64,000 bases of DNA from Boletus sp. NGJ. Its lineage: Eukaryota > Basidiomycota > Agaricomycetes > Boletales > Boletaceae. Of this stretch, positions 43,713 to 54,987 are shown in pieces. Position 1 is the stretch's first letter. Every line of letters begins with the position of its first letter. A model generated the notes under the pieces. That model was given only the letters and a program-made list of their open reading frames with translations, was not told the origin of the DNA and did not search any database. The stretch is from positions 310,001 through 374,000 of the forward strand of contig JAGTXK010000073.1 of assembly GCA_019096195.1 (NCBI GenBank). The letters are read 5' to 3'. The position numbers and the translations under genes are program-made.

Positions 43713-44459
43713 TGCCGACACAATCCTCGCAGCATCCATCCTTGCCCTGGCGGCGTTTGGCCACGCTGAGCCGGCTCCAATCGAACACCAATGTGAGGAG
43801 GACACCTGTGTTCGGTAGTATTCACGCTCACTCTGCGCTACCAAATGACATCGGTAGCGCCATAGACTCGTACACAGCCATTGCAGGTTCATATTATACT
43901 GAGGCGACCGCCGCTGGTATGCGCTCTTTGTCTTTGTGCCTCGATACTTGATCCCATTAAACAGCCGCTTCCGGGTACTCTGATGGGTTGAGTGCCGTCT
44001 CGGTTGGTGTCCAGGAAGGTCTCTCGGACGGTGTTGCTAGTTCAGTGATATAGTACCGCTGAACCATTTCGCAGCCTCGACTTGGCTCGTTTTCGTGACT
44101 GACATGTTCGTGGTTTCGAATGCTCTTCGCGTAAAGCTATTCTTTTCACCCATAACCTCTGTAGCCATCGGTGGTGTGGCCGAGAGTATAGTGACGTCTG
44201 TGGTGCGGGTGTCGTTACGTCGTTGGCCGGCTCAGAATACACTGTGATTGCAGGCCCCACCAGGTAAGCAACAGCCCAGGTCACTGAGGACAAGGCTGAA
44301 TCGACTTTCCGAGTCAGTACCACAAACACTGTTGTGAAGGTGCATCCCGTGACCCTGAAAGGTTCACCGGTGCTTACCGCGCTGGTAACTGTCGTTGGGG
44401 GCACTCTATTGGGTGCTAGCATAATGATCCAGTCGCGCCTTTTCGACGCATGCATCTAA
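43713..44459 (+). pseudogene. Possible small secreted-protein gene, model unresolved or decayed
   Basis: Protein-like pieces lie on the plus strand in changing frames. They are a signal-peptide-like stretch DTILAASILALAAFGHAEPA without an ATG in frame (about 43720-43780), a Ser/Ala/Gly-rich stretch including AIDSYTAIAGSYYTEATAA, spliced by a plausible 45-bp intron to ASGYSDGLSAVSVGVQEGLS, and a C-terminal hydrophobic stretch SPVLTALVTVVGGTLLGASI ending at TAA 44457-44459. The ends resemble a secreted, GPI-anchored-type protein. I could not join them with normal introns, so it may be a degenerating gene, or one whose small exons I missed. No family recognised. Confidence 0.3.
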
Positions 44460-44657
44460 TGTCGTTGAGCGACGACGGTGTATATTTGATACCAATGGGA
44501 TTTGATCTAACACGTTCATATTCATATCGCAACTGTGCTGATTGGTGGTGAGCGACAGCTGGGGTGACCCTTCCAACAGCGCAAGTTGTCGCTTGCTACA
44601 CAAAGCAAGTAGTTTTGCAACATCAGGGTTATTGGGGATTAAGTATTCTAGCCAGAT

Positions 44658-45240
44658 TTACTCGTCCGCCTTGTCCATGTCCTTGTTGTACTGTGCGAGG
44701 TTGAAGAGTCTTGCTGCGAATAAAAGCACAGAAGCTTACCTTTGAATTGAAGAATAGAGTATTGTTACCCCATGGGAAAGGCTTGACCCTGCGATTCAGG
44801 TACGGATATGGCGGGGGCTGAGGAAGAGTGCCATCGTTTTCTTCTATCAATGGATCTTCGTGAGCGGCATGCTCTGACTCGACGTTGTACACCCATGCAC
44901 ATGTGACAAAAGCTGGCGAGGATGGAACATGAGACGGGTGGAGATGGCGGGTAAGCGAGACGTACTGATGGGAAACGCAACATAGATACTGAGGAGAAGA
45001 TGAGCAAGGTAAAGGCCATCGAGGGAGACGACATACCTGATTTTGCGCCAGAGGTCAGAGGTGTCTGCGGGGAACTGAGCTAGTGGAGTATTTTGAGAGG
45101 GTGGAGTACACACGTGCGGCGTGCTCGCGGAGAGCCTGGAGCTGTGCAAAGTAGCCAGAGCCTTCGGGAGAGTTTGTGGCGAATGGGCGGGCGAGGCGAG
45201 ATACGGCGCGGAGGGACGAGGACCTGACGACGAGGGACAT
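44658..45240 (-). CDS. COX13: Cytochrome c oxidase subunit VIa (COX6A/Cox13)
   Basis: Start MSLVVRSSSLRAVSRLARPFA (ATG 45238-45240), a mitochondrial presequence. Next come the matrix region FPADTSDLWRKI, one membrane helix (IYVAFPI then FVTCAWVYNVESEHAAHED), and the strongly conserved tail PPPYPYLNRRVKPFPWGNNTLFFN. This is a small nuclear-encoded subunit of respiratory complex IV in the inner membrane. Short introns (33-70 bp) split it into four or five exons. The last exon is unsure. Reading through gives one tail; a frame ending at 44658-44660 gives the plausible ending AQYNKDMDKADE but needs an unclear splice. Divergent from RPN2 (141 bp). Confidence 0.85.
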
Positions 45241-45381
45241 GTTGAACGGATGGCAGCGGCGGGGACGAGGTCGCGTCGGGACGAAGTGTCATAGTTTGGA
45301 CTCCGACGGACTCCGCTTGAAAGACTCTGTCGATTGTGCGTGAGTGAGGTGACGCGTCTCATAAGAAACGCTTCAATCGTC

Positions 45382-48300
45382 ATGGTCGTCCGCGCCCAAT
45401 CATCCGCCGCCGGCGTGCTCGCCCTCCTCTCAGAACCCGACGCCGCTTTCAAACAGCACGCCCTCGCTGCCCTTCATCCCCTCGTCCCCCAATTTTGGGC
45501 AGAAATATCAGAACACATCGCCCCCATGCATGTCTTTCTCTCCTCTGCTTTATCTTCATTCCTTTCACAACTACATTCTACACAGTGAAAGCTTGTACGA
45601 GTCAGACCAGCTTCCAAAGGCTGCTCGCGATCTCGCTGCTTTGCTCGCCAGCAAAGTCTACTACTACTTGGGCGAATATGATGAAGCCCTCTCGTTCGCT
45701 CTCGGCGCGGGCAGCGCGTTCGAGGCAGAAGCCCGTGATTACAACTCGGGCGAATACGTTGAAACCGTCATTTGTACGTTTCTCTCTACCACTTCACACA
45801 GCCGCGCCAACAAATATGCATTGTCGCCCAGCCAAAGCCATAGACAGATACATTCTCCAGCGCTCGGAAGAGGAAATTGGAACCAAGATCGATCCTCGGT
45901 TACAGTCCATCATAGAATCCATATTCCAGCGTTGTATAGACGAAGGAGAGTACAGACAGGTGCATTTCACTCTTGCCCTCGATCCACAAGCTGCTCCTCA
46001 TTATCTTCCCTGCAGGCGATCGGCATCGCGCTTGAGTCTCGCCGCCTCGACATAATTTCTCGAATATACAACGTCACTCACGATGTATCACTCCTCTCCT
46101 ACGCAATGGAGGCCGTTCTCGATACCGGTTTCTCTCTCTTGTACCGTGATCAGATCCTCAATTTCCTCCTGCCGCTCTTCCCCTCACCATCTTCCAAAAC
46201 AAAGTCTTCGCATATCCACTCACTCGCACGCCTCCTTGTTACGCTCAACAATCCTTCTCTCACCGTACCATTACTGACGTCACTGGTTCTCAAAGAAAGG
46301 CTGTTGGCATACCAGTTTGCGTTTGATCTGGCTGAAGGTGGTACAAGAGACTTTCTGGAAGGTGTCCGGAAGCATCTGCCAGAGGGAACCGAGGTTGGTT
46401 TCCCTTGCCCACATGACTCTAATTCATTCGTAACCAATCGTGGTAAGCAGGAAACAAAGAACATATATGACAAGCTCCGTAACATACTGGGCGGACAGGA
46501 GTCCGTAAAGCTTTATCTCGAGTTCCTCAAACGATTGAACAAGGTGGACATGTTGATTTTGAAGAACAGCAAGGTAACCTTCCACACGACACCCCATACA
46601 TGCAACTCATGTCATTTAGGAGTCACTCGAACCTCGGTCATCAATATACCATACAGCCCTCACATTACAGAATGCGTTCATGCATGCCGGAACGACGTCG
46701 GATGTATTTCTCCGAGAAAACCTCGAATGGCTAGGTATGGCTACCAATTGGGCAAAGTTCTCGGCCACTGCTGCCCTGGGAGTTATCCATAAGGGGTACT
46801 TCCAGGAAGGCATGAATATTCTTGGCCCTTACCTTCCTCAGAATGGCGCTGAGAGCCAGATCCAGGGAGCTGCATATTCCGAGGGCGGAGCTCTTTACGC
46901 ATTAGGCTTGATCAACGCTGGGTGTAGTGACGGGCAGACTGTCGAAAACTATCTCCGGGAAACTCTAAAGAACGCACAAGGCGAGGTAGTTCAACATGGT
47001 GCAGCTTTGGGTCTTGGGATCGCCGGAATGGGTGGACGCAGCTCCGATGCGTACGACGATCTGAAAGAGACACTTTTCTCAGATTCTGCTGTTGCTGGCG
47101 AGGCCGCAGGATATGCCATGGGCATCGTAATGCTAGGTTCTGCTAGTCAAACTTGTGCCGATGAGATGATCACTTACGCTCGGGAGACCCAACACGAGAA
47201 GATCATCCGCGGTTTGGCCATGGCTCTTGCTTTTGTATTCTACGGCCGACAAGAGGAGGCCGACGAGACTATCCGAACGTTGTTGACAGAGAAGGTAGAT
47301 AGTTTCCGTCTTTCATCACACCTTTTCAACGCGATTTGTACAGGACCCCATCTTGCGTTACGGCGGTGTCTACACTCTCGCCCTCGCGTATGCCGGAACG
47401 TCAAACAAGGATGCCGTTCGCCAATTGCTACACATCGCTGTTTCGGACACGTCGGACGACGTGCGGAGAGCAGCTGTCACGTCACTTGCGTTTCTTCTCT
47501 TCAAGAACCCCGGTCAAGTCCCCAGGATAGTTCAGCTTCTCAGTGAGAGCTACAATCCGCATGTCAGATGCGGAGCTACTCTCGCACTTGGTATCGCGTG
47601 TGCCGGCACCGGCATGCAGGTGAGAACGACTTCCAGGTTGTTTTGGATTGTAACCCATGAACACTTTCTAGGATGCTGTCGAGATTCTGGAGCCAATGAC
47701 CAAGGATGGGGTGGACTTTGTCCGCCAAGGGGCATTTATTGCTCTTGGTATGATCCTCGTGCAACAATCTGAAGCATCGTCTCCATCCATGTCATCCACG
47801 CGTGCACTCTACACCAAGGTCATTTCTGACAAACACGAGGATCCCGTGGCACGCTTTGGTGCAGCCGTTGGTCAAGGCTTTATCGATGCAGGAGGCCGCA
47901 ACGCGACCATTAGCTTACAAAGCCGGGCTGGAAGTCGAAATACCAACGCCATCGTCGGCATGGCGTTGTTCTGTCAGTTCTGGTATTGGTACCCTCTCGC
48001 CCACTGCGCTTGCCTTGCGTTCGAGCCTACGGCTATCATTGGTCTGAATGAAGACTTGAAGGTTGGTGGATTGATTCCACGAGTTGCCGACGCCAACGAC
48101 CTTTTGCAGGTACCTAAATTCGAGTTCATCTCGAACGCCCGGCCAAGTCTATTTGCGTATCCAGCGCCTGCAACGCCACCAAAGAAGGAGACAGCAGCGA
48201 AGATGGCCACCGCTGTGCTTTCGACGACGGCAAAGGTGAAGGCAAGAGACAGGCGGAAAGCGGCGGCTGATTCCGACGCGATGGAAACTGTGAGATGGAT

Positions 48301-48923
48301 CACAAGTCAGGTATCCGGCGTTGCTAACTGCCTCACAGGATGAAAAAGTGGATTCGAAGAAAGATGGGGACGTCGAGATGAAGACGGAGGACGTGGTTGC
48401 CAATGCATCGGATGATTCCAAGGCCATCTCGACGAAGCGAAAGGCGGAATCCAGCTTTGAAAAGGTCGCAAACTTCTCGCGCGTGACGCCGGCCCAGCTG
48501 AGCTATATCAGCTTCCCCCCAGACGGACGGTATCAACCAGTTCGACCGGTCTCGCTTCATACGCAAGCTGCGAAGGGAAGTAGGGTAAACTCGGCTGGAG
48601 CGGGCAAAAAGGGGAATGGGCCTTCGGGTCTGCTATCGGAGCGGTATGCAGGCGGAGGGGGGATTTTAATCCTGGTGGATGAACGGCCGGATGACGAGGC
48701 CGAGTTGATTGACCTTCGTCCGCCTACTATTGTCGCCGAAGTGACGGGGAACGGAAGTGCGGTACCCAACGGGCATGGAGCGGGAGAGCGCAACTTGCAC
48801 ATTGCGTTGGACGAAAGCACGGGGGATGCTGAGCTTCCGGCGTCGTTTGAGGTACGTGTACAGATTTTATGGAGCGGATGAGTACTGACTGAGGGGTAGT
48901 ACGCGTTTGAGGAGGATAGCTAA
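45382..48923 (+). CDS. RPN2: 26S proteasome regulatory subunit Rpn2 (PSMD1)
   Basis: About nine exons encode roughly 1,030 residues. Start [19 protein letters not shown]-terminal helices [21 protein letters not shown]; then proteasome/cyclosome repeats such as [57 protein letters not shown] and [16 protein letters not shown]. An acidic/basic linker ([18 protein letters not shown]) and the C-terminal domain [20 protein letters not shown] follow, ending EYAFEEDS. Rpn2 is a scaffold in the proteasome base that holds Rpn1, Rpn13 and substrate shuttles. Intron 1 (45528-45585) appears to use a GC donor: this is the only way found to keep the frame across SEHIAPI-ESLYESD. Divergent from COX6A. Confidence 0.95.
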
Positions 48924-49063
48924 GTAGTAGACGAGTATAATACTTGATGCACCGAATCTAGTGTGACATTTTTGTGACGTCACGGATTGTGACAGACTGA
49001 TAAGGCGATGAGGGAGCGACGAGCCAGAGACGCGACCACCATCACCTTATGGAGTTTCGCACA

Positions 49064-50905
49064 ATGGAACATCGCAGAGCAAGTACGCCCTCTCTTTTCC
49101 CTCCTCCCATTTCTTTTTCAATCGACGCGTCCTCTTCCAGCCTACAAGAACAAGGGTGGCTTGAAGCAGGATGACCTTCGACGTCGTCGCGAAGAGCAGC
49201 AGGTCGAGATCAGGCGGCAGAAACGCGAAGAGAACATCGCAAAGAGGAGAAACTTCCTCCCTACCTCTGCCGCCGATTCCGATGAGGAGACCACCGCCAG
49301 AGACTGGGAGCCACCAGTATGGCTCATTACCATAGGGGTGACATCGTCCACTAACATAGTCCCAGCTTGCAGACGAGATGATCTCAGGCGTCTTCTCGGA
49401 CGATCCTGATCGTCAGCTCGACGCGACGACAAAGTTCCGTAAGTTGCTGTCCAAGGAGAAAAACCCACCCATCGAAAAAGTCATCGAATGTGGCGTCGTC
49501 CCTCGCTTTGTCGAGTTTTTGCGAAACGGACAATCCATGCTCCAGGCAAGTGGTCCCACTTTCACCACCTGTCCAGGCCACTGAGCCTCGGTACAGTTTG
49601 AAGCAGCCTGGGCTCTTACAAACATCGCATCTGGAACTGCCGAGCATACCCAAGTCGTGATAAACGCTGGAGCAGTTCCCGAATTTATCAACCTCTTGTC
49701 ATCCCCCGTACTCGATGTTCGCGAACAAGCCGTCTGGGCACTCGGGAACATCGCAGGCGACAGCCCCCAGTGCAGAGACTACGTCTTACAACAGGGTGCT
49801 TTGCGGCCCTTGTTGACGCTCTTGAGTGAAAATCACAAATTGAGTATGCTCAGAAATGCCACCTGGACCCTGAGCAACTTCTGCCGCGGAAAGAATCCCC
49901 AACCAGAATGGGAGCTGGTAAACGGCATGCACTATCCTCCATATCCCTTTCTAACATCTGCAATAGATTTCGCCTGCTTTAACAGTCCTGACCAAACTGA
50001 TTTACTCGATGGATGATGAAATCTTGATCGATGCTTGCTGGGCCATTTCTTATCTTTCTGACGGTTCCAACGACAAAATTCAGGCCGTGATCGAGTCTGC
50101 AGTGTGTAGGAGATTGGTGGACTTGCTTATGCACAGTTCGACTGCTGTTCAGACTCCTGCTCTGCGTTCTATCGGAAACATCGTCACTGGAGACGACCTA
50201 CAGACCCAGGTGGTCATCGCTTCCGGTGCCCTTCCTGCCCTTCTCTCTCTCCTGTCGTCGCCAAAAGAGGGAATTAGGAAAGAGGCGTGCTGGACTATCT
50301 CAAACATCACTGCCGGGTCACCTCCTCAGATCCAGGCCGTTATTGATGCCAACATCATCCCTCCCCTCATCAACATCCTTCAAAACGCTGATTTCAAAAC
50401 TCGTAAGGAGGCTTGCTGGGCGATTTCCAATGCGACCTCTGGAGGTCTCCACGAGCCTTCTCAGATACGTTATCTCGTTTCTCAGGGTTGTATTAAGCCG
50501 CTCTGCGACCTTCTTACAATGATGGACAACAAGATTATCCAAGTCGCCCTCGACGGTCTCGACAACATTCTCAAGGTTGGCGAGGCCGACAAGCAGGCAG
50601 CCGGCCCTGGAGCTGTCAATCAATATGCTCTATTCGTCGAGGAAGCTGGTGGCATGGTCACTATCCACAACCTTCAGTCACACGACAACTTGGATATCTA
50701 CAAGAAGGCGTTCAACATTATGGACAAGTATTTCCCCGATGAGGAAGAGGTAGATGCTGCCATTAGCGCACCGGCCGTCGACGCTTCCGGTGCTTATGCA
50801 GTACGTGTGCTCCCTGTTGTTTACCCACCAGCCAACTCATTGGATGTCTAGTTCCACTCCGATATCAGTGCACCACAAGGAGGCTTCAGTTTTGCACAGC
50901 AGTGA
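49064..50905 (+). CDS. SRP1: Importin subunit alpha (karyopherin alpha, Srp1)
   Basis: The first exon (MEHRRA) joins after an intron at about 49083-49138 to the importin-beta-binding domain [20 protein letters not shown] and [13 protein letters not shown]. Armadillo repeats follow with the W-N ladder typical of nuclear-signal binding: [63 protein letters not shown] and [13 protein letters not shown]. The C-terminus GGFSFAQQ ends at TGA 50903-50905. The protein binds classical nuclear-import signals and links cargo to importin beta. Introns between repeats follow GT-AG. ATG 49064 fits the family better than the upstream ATG at 49008. Confidence 0.95.
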
Positions 50906-51243
50906 CCAGTTTCCTCTGGGTCTCTGGCGGAGAATGCATTCGTGTTACTCTCAATGTCCTTTTCTTTACCCAGTCATCATTTCATGAACACCACGTAACG
51001 TCCTGATCGAGGCTGTCCAGATAGTCAATTTTTTCCACACGACACGACCTTTTTCTTTTTGCTTCATGTTGAGCCCAGTAGGCAGCCGCTGGTAAAATGC
51101 GTCTAACGGACGCTTGGTAACCGGACGAATTGTATGGCACGGGAATGTTATCGTAGCGGAGGCGATAATTGTATAGCAGCGTAAGTTGAAATAGAGCTCA
51201 ATCGATTTCATCCTCCACTACGACTGCAGCCACAATCAGTCTC
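50906..51243. other. Intergenic region between importin alpha and LSM5
   Basis: 338 bp between tandem genes. No supported gene. It should hold the importin 3' UTR and the LSM5 promoter. No TATA or repeat recognised. Confidence 0.5.
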
Positions 51244-51714
51244 ATGGCTTCTCAAATCCTTCCTCTAGGCAAGCCTGCTCATTGGAACTGGGCATCGCGC
51301 AAAAATGACCCACCACCTTGACAGAGCTTATCGACAGATGTATTGGATCACGGATTTGGGTGATCATGAAAAGTGACCGGGAGTTCACTGGCACGCTCCT
51401 GGGTTTCGATGATTTCGTCAGTGAGTTTGATTTGGCTGGCACCGTCGATCCTGTCAAACTCTCGGTCCACCCTAGACATGGTGCTGGAGGATGTAACGGA
51501 ATAGTGCGTGCATTCCTGCATGCGAAAGAATGGCCACTTGATTTAGATCCTTTCAGTGAGGTTACGCCCCAGGGCCAAAAGAAGACACAGCTTGCTCAGA
51601 CGCTCCTCAACGGTAACAACATATGTATGGTGGGTGCCATGGTTGATGCCCACTGGGATTGGCTGTTTACCGAACGAGTAGCTGATACCGGGCAGCGCTG
51701 GTCCAGATTCATGA
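51244..51714 (+). CDS. LSM5: U6 snRNA-associated Sm-like protein LSm5
   Basis: Five exons give a protein of about 84 residues: [16 protein letters not shown], then [20 protein letters not shown] (Sm1), [12 protein letters not shown], and [20 protein letters not shown] (Sm2) with stop TGA 51712-51714. LSm5 belongs to the LSm2-8 ring that binds the U6 snRNA tail and the LSm1-7 ring in mRNA decay. The first intron (51269-51324) starts with GC (GCAAGC): only this donor joins LPL to ELID in frame. The later introns are GT-AG with donors gtgagt, gtgcgt and gtgggt. MRPS16 follows after 101 bp on the same strand. Confidence 0.93.
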
Positions 51715-51815
51715 CTTGCATAGTTTTTGTTGTCGATAGCTGGCTTTGCCAAATAGTGACACACAACATAACATTGGCTCGAATTTTGACACTTTGACCC
51801 CATTGACCTGCCAAG

Positions 51816-52216
51816 ATGCCCATCCGCATCCGAATGGCCATGCACGGCCGCAAGCACAACAAGATTTTCCACTTGGTCGCCATAGACCAGCGCAAACGTC
51901 GTGACGCGAAACCAGCAGAGCTTTTGGGCATATACAACCCTGCTCTGGAACTAGGAACAACACACAAAACAGTCCACTGGAGCGTGGACAGGATAAAGTA
52001 CTGGCTAGGGGTTGGCGCGGCACCTAGCAAATCTACAGTGCGATTGTTGGAATGGGTGAGTCGGTTCTAGATTCAGACGCACGTTTGCTAAGAGGCTCGT
52101 AGGGAGGCATCATACCACCGGATTCAAAATATCATCCCAAGTCGCTGGGACAACGGACATCTGCGTCGGGCACAGTCGTTGATTCCGTCTCGCCACCATC
52201 ATCGACTGCGTCGTGA
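51816..52216 (+). CDS. MRPS16: Mitochondrial small-subunit ribosomal protein bS16m
   Basis: Two exons. MPIRIRMAMHGRKHNKIFHL, VAIDQRKRRDAKPAELLGIY and VHWSVDRIKYWLGVGAAPS are the full bS16 domain. After a 45-50 bp intron comes a short extension GGIIPPDSKYHPK with a Ser-rich end. The protein sits in the mitoribosome small subunit. No separate presequence is seen, as is common for this protein. Convergent with the ACBP-ankyrin gene. Confidence 0.93.
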
Positions 52217-52366
52217 TCCAGTTAACGGGTTCACCGCTGGACAGCAAGCATTCCGCCTGCACCGAACTATCCATTGTAAACTTGGCTCCACGCACTTATA
52301 CACATCTCCATCCACTGCTCGTTTTAGAAGCCTCCTTTACAGGCTCTCCCCTTGACGTACGCACTA

Positions 52367-53239
52367 TTAATGTAGCTCCGTTTGCAGAAAGTCACAGATG
52401 TCATCGTGCCCAGCGATTTGTGCCAGCTCCATTCCCGTCAGGTCGTCAGGGTCCTGGAAAGAGGTTGAAGCAGCTCTGCGTTAGTGTCTGTACACCAAGA
52501 CAGACCTTTGTCGTCGCGTCTGCACCATGCTTGATTAGTACTTTGACTACTGGCAGGTTGCCTCTATCGCATGCGAGGTGTAGTGCTGTATAGCCCTGCA
52601 AAGCAATGTCATTGTCGGAATATCAACAAGGAAGTATCAACCATACATATTCATCGCGTTTGTTGACATCCACCGAAGAGTGCTCGACGAGATATCGAGT
52701 GATCTTGTTCGTGTCGCCTTGGATGGCAAATGCATGCAACACTTGGCTACCTGTGTCATGGCCTCGAGCTCCCATAGCGCTGACGGATCCACCCATCCCC
52801 CCTCTACATTCCGTGGACGAGAGCGATATGCTCACCCCCAAGTCCTCATCCCACACCTCTCCCTCCTGTGACTTGCTCGCCACTCCGAACCCTGGGGCCC
52901 ATCCGAGCTCTTGAGCAACGTCGAGATATCTCCTCTCGGCATCCGATCCATGGCCAGCGTACTTTTTCCCAGTGTTACTCCATGCGTCCCACTTTGCGCG
53001 GCTAGTCAAATCGAACAGCGATGGGCGCGGGCTTGGGGGCACCGATGCGACGGTAAGATATTTGTACAATCCGTATAGCTGTCGAGGTGCAACACCCAGG
53101 CTGTCAGGAGTTTATAATCGCCCAAATAACGGACCTGCTCGACCTCAAGCTTTGTGGTATTGGATACCCTCGCCGGCGGCGGGACAGACGACAAGTATGC
53201 TGCCGCCTCAAAGAGTGCTGGTGATGGCGTATATTCCAT
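52367..53239 (-). CDS. Acyl-CoA-binding protein with ankyrin repeats (ACBD6-like)
   Basis: Starts MEYTPSPALFEAAAYLSSVP (ATG 53237-53239). After an intron, LYGLYKYLTVAS and LFDLTSRAKWDAW complete the acyl-CoA-binding domain with its Y, K and W residues. A linker then leads to ankyrin repeats HAFAIQGDTNKITRYLVE and GYTALHLACDRGNLPVVKVL, and the last segment GMELAQIAGHDDICDFLQ ends at TAA 52367-52369. This domain order matches ACBD6, which binds long-chain acyl-CoA and supports protein N-myristoylation in animals. A role in acyl-CoA handling is inferred. Confidence 0.88.
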
Positions 53240-53339
53240 GATTTAGCCAAGATCAACGCAGGAATACACAAGAAAACATCTACCCAATTATATAAGCGAT
53301 TGAAAGTATCTCTATTCAGTAGACATAAAGTAATGGTAT

Positions 53340-54756
53340 CTAAGCGAGTCCTGCAGCTTTCATCGCCTGCACAGCGTGTCAGCAAGTCAAGACTGGCCAA
53401 ACGACGCGAGACTGACCTCGAGCATGGATGCACCAATCTTCGCGGGACTGTCAGTGACAATCACACCAGCCTTCTCCAGCGCGGCAACCTTGTCCGATGC
53501 AGCACCTTGTTCACGCAATTTCAGGATGCATGCAAGTCTGTGGACAGTACTACTCACCCTTTCCACCAGAGATGATTGCACCGGCATGGCCCATACGGCG
53601 TCCTGGTGGTGCAGTACGACCTGCAATGAAGCCAACAGCAGGTTTAGGATTCTTCCGTGTCTTGTTGAATTTCTCCAAGTACTCCGCAGCCTCCTCTTCC
53701 ATGGATCCCCCAATCTCTCCGATGATAACAATGCCTGATCACATGAGTACCAATCCTCTCACCAGGGAAAGAAAATGATCCACCTTCTGTCGCGTCGTCC
53801 TCGAGGAAGACCTTGATGACATCGACATGTTGTGTCCCAGGGAATGGATCGCCACCAATTCCAACGCACAACGATTGCCCGAGCCCCACGCCGGTTGTTT
53901 GAGCGACAGCCTCGTATGTTAATGTGCCAGACCGAGACACGATTCCTGCATGGAGATGTCGCCACTGTCTACGTCATGACATGTTAAAGGCGTACCGATT
54001 TTTCCCGGTTTGTGGATGTGTCCGGGTTGAATGCCTATCTTGCAGCCAAGTGGGTTGATGATTCCCGGGCAATTAGGGCCAACAAGACGCGACTTTGACT
54101 GGCTCTTGAGCGCGTTCATGACCTACGCCAACAGACGGTCAGAAGAGCAACACGATCCGCCAGGACTGCGGATACCTTGATCTCGTCTTGTTGAGGTATG
54201 CCCTCGGTTATGCAGACGATCAGACCAATTTCATTCTCAATGGCCTCGAGAATGGCATCGGCAGCGGACGGTGGTGGGACGTAGAGGACGGTGGCATCCG
54301 GGTTTGTTGCCCTGACAGCCTGTGGCAGGGTTAAGCGGAAAGCTCGAATTGCATCCAAGACCGTCGTACCTCGCAGACTGAGCCGAATACGGGCAGCCCG
54401 AGATGCGTCTGACCCGCTTTGTTGGGGGACACACCACCGACCATCTTGGTACCGTAGGCTAAGGCTTCTCTCACATGGAAAGTACCCTGTAGCCAATTAT
54501 AAACGACCTTTGTCCACTCGAGCGCTGCGTGCAAGTGAACTCTACTCACCGTCTTTCCAGTGAAACCCTGACAGAGGACTTTGGTATCCTTGTGGATGAG
54601 TAGGTTCTGGATGGTGTCGACATAGCTTTTTCGAGCTGCCGTGCAGGAAAATGACCGACAACCGGCTGGACAAGGTGAACGTGAGCTCCAAAAACTGGGT
54701 CAAGTAGCTGGCTACATACCGCTCGCAGTGAGAGACTGACCAGCGCGACGGAACAT
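53340..54756 (-). CDS. LSC1: Succinyl-CoA ligase alpha subunit, mitochondrial
   Basis: Starts [12 protein letters not shown] (ATG 54754-54756), a mitochondrial presequence interrupted by an intron. Conserved blocks are [20 protein letters not shown] (CoA-binding fold), [71 protein letters not shown] and [16 protein letters not shown] with the phosphorylated active-site His. It ends with EAMKAAGLA. The enzyme makes GTP or ATP from succinyl-CoA in the TCA cycle; the beta subunit is not in the window. Five or more short introns. Confidence 0.95.
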
Positions 54757-54987
54757 GATGAAACAAAGGTAGAGTTGGGAGAACACGGAATATGAGACCA
54801 GTTTATGTGAGCATCACGCCCGCCGGTGCCAGTTTTGGCATGTTTGCCTGTCATTCTCCCTCAATCATCGAATACGTCTAGTTGAGGCGTTCGCAGCAGA
54901 GAGAAAGAATAAACATTCCGAGCTATCACTTCCAATACTACATGCTCATACAACCACGAACTGGATACTATCGTTCGGCCTCACCAA

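Noticed and set aside
44042-44455. Minus-strand frame of 137 codons
   Set aside because: No homology or codon character. The plus strand holds more protein-like pieces here.
49008-49066. Upstream ATG (49008) as importin-alpha start
   Set aside because: It does not lead into the importin-beta-binding domain in frame. ATG 49064 spliced to TYKNKGG does.
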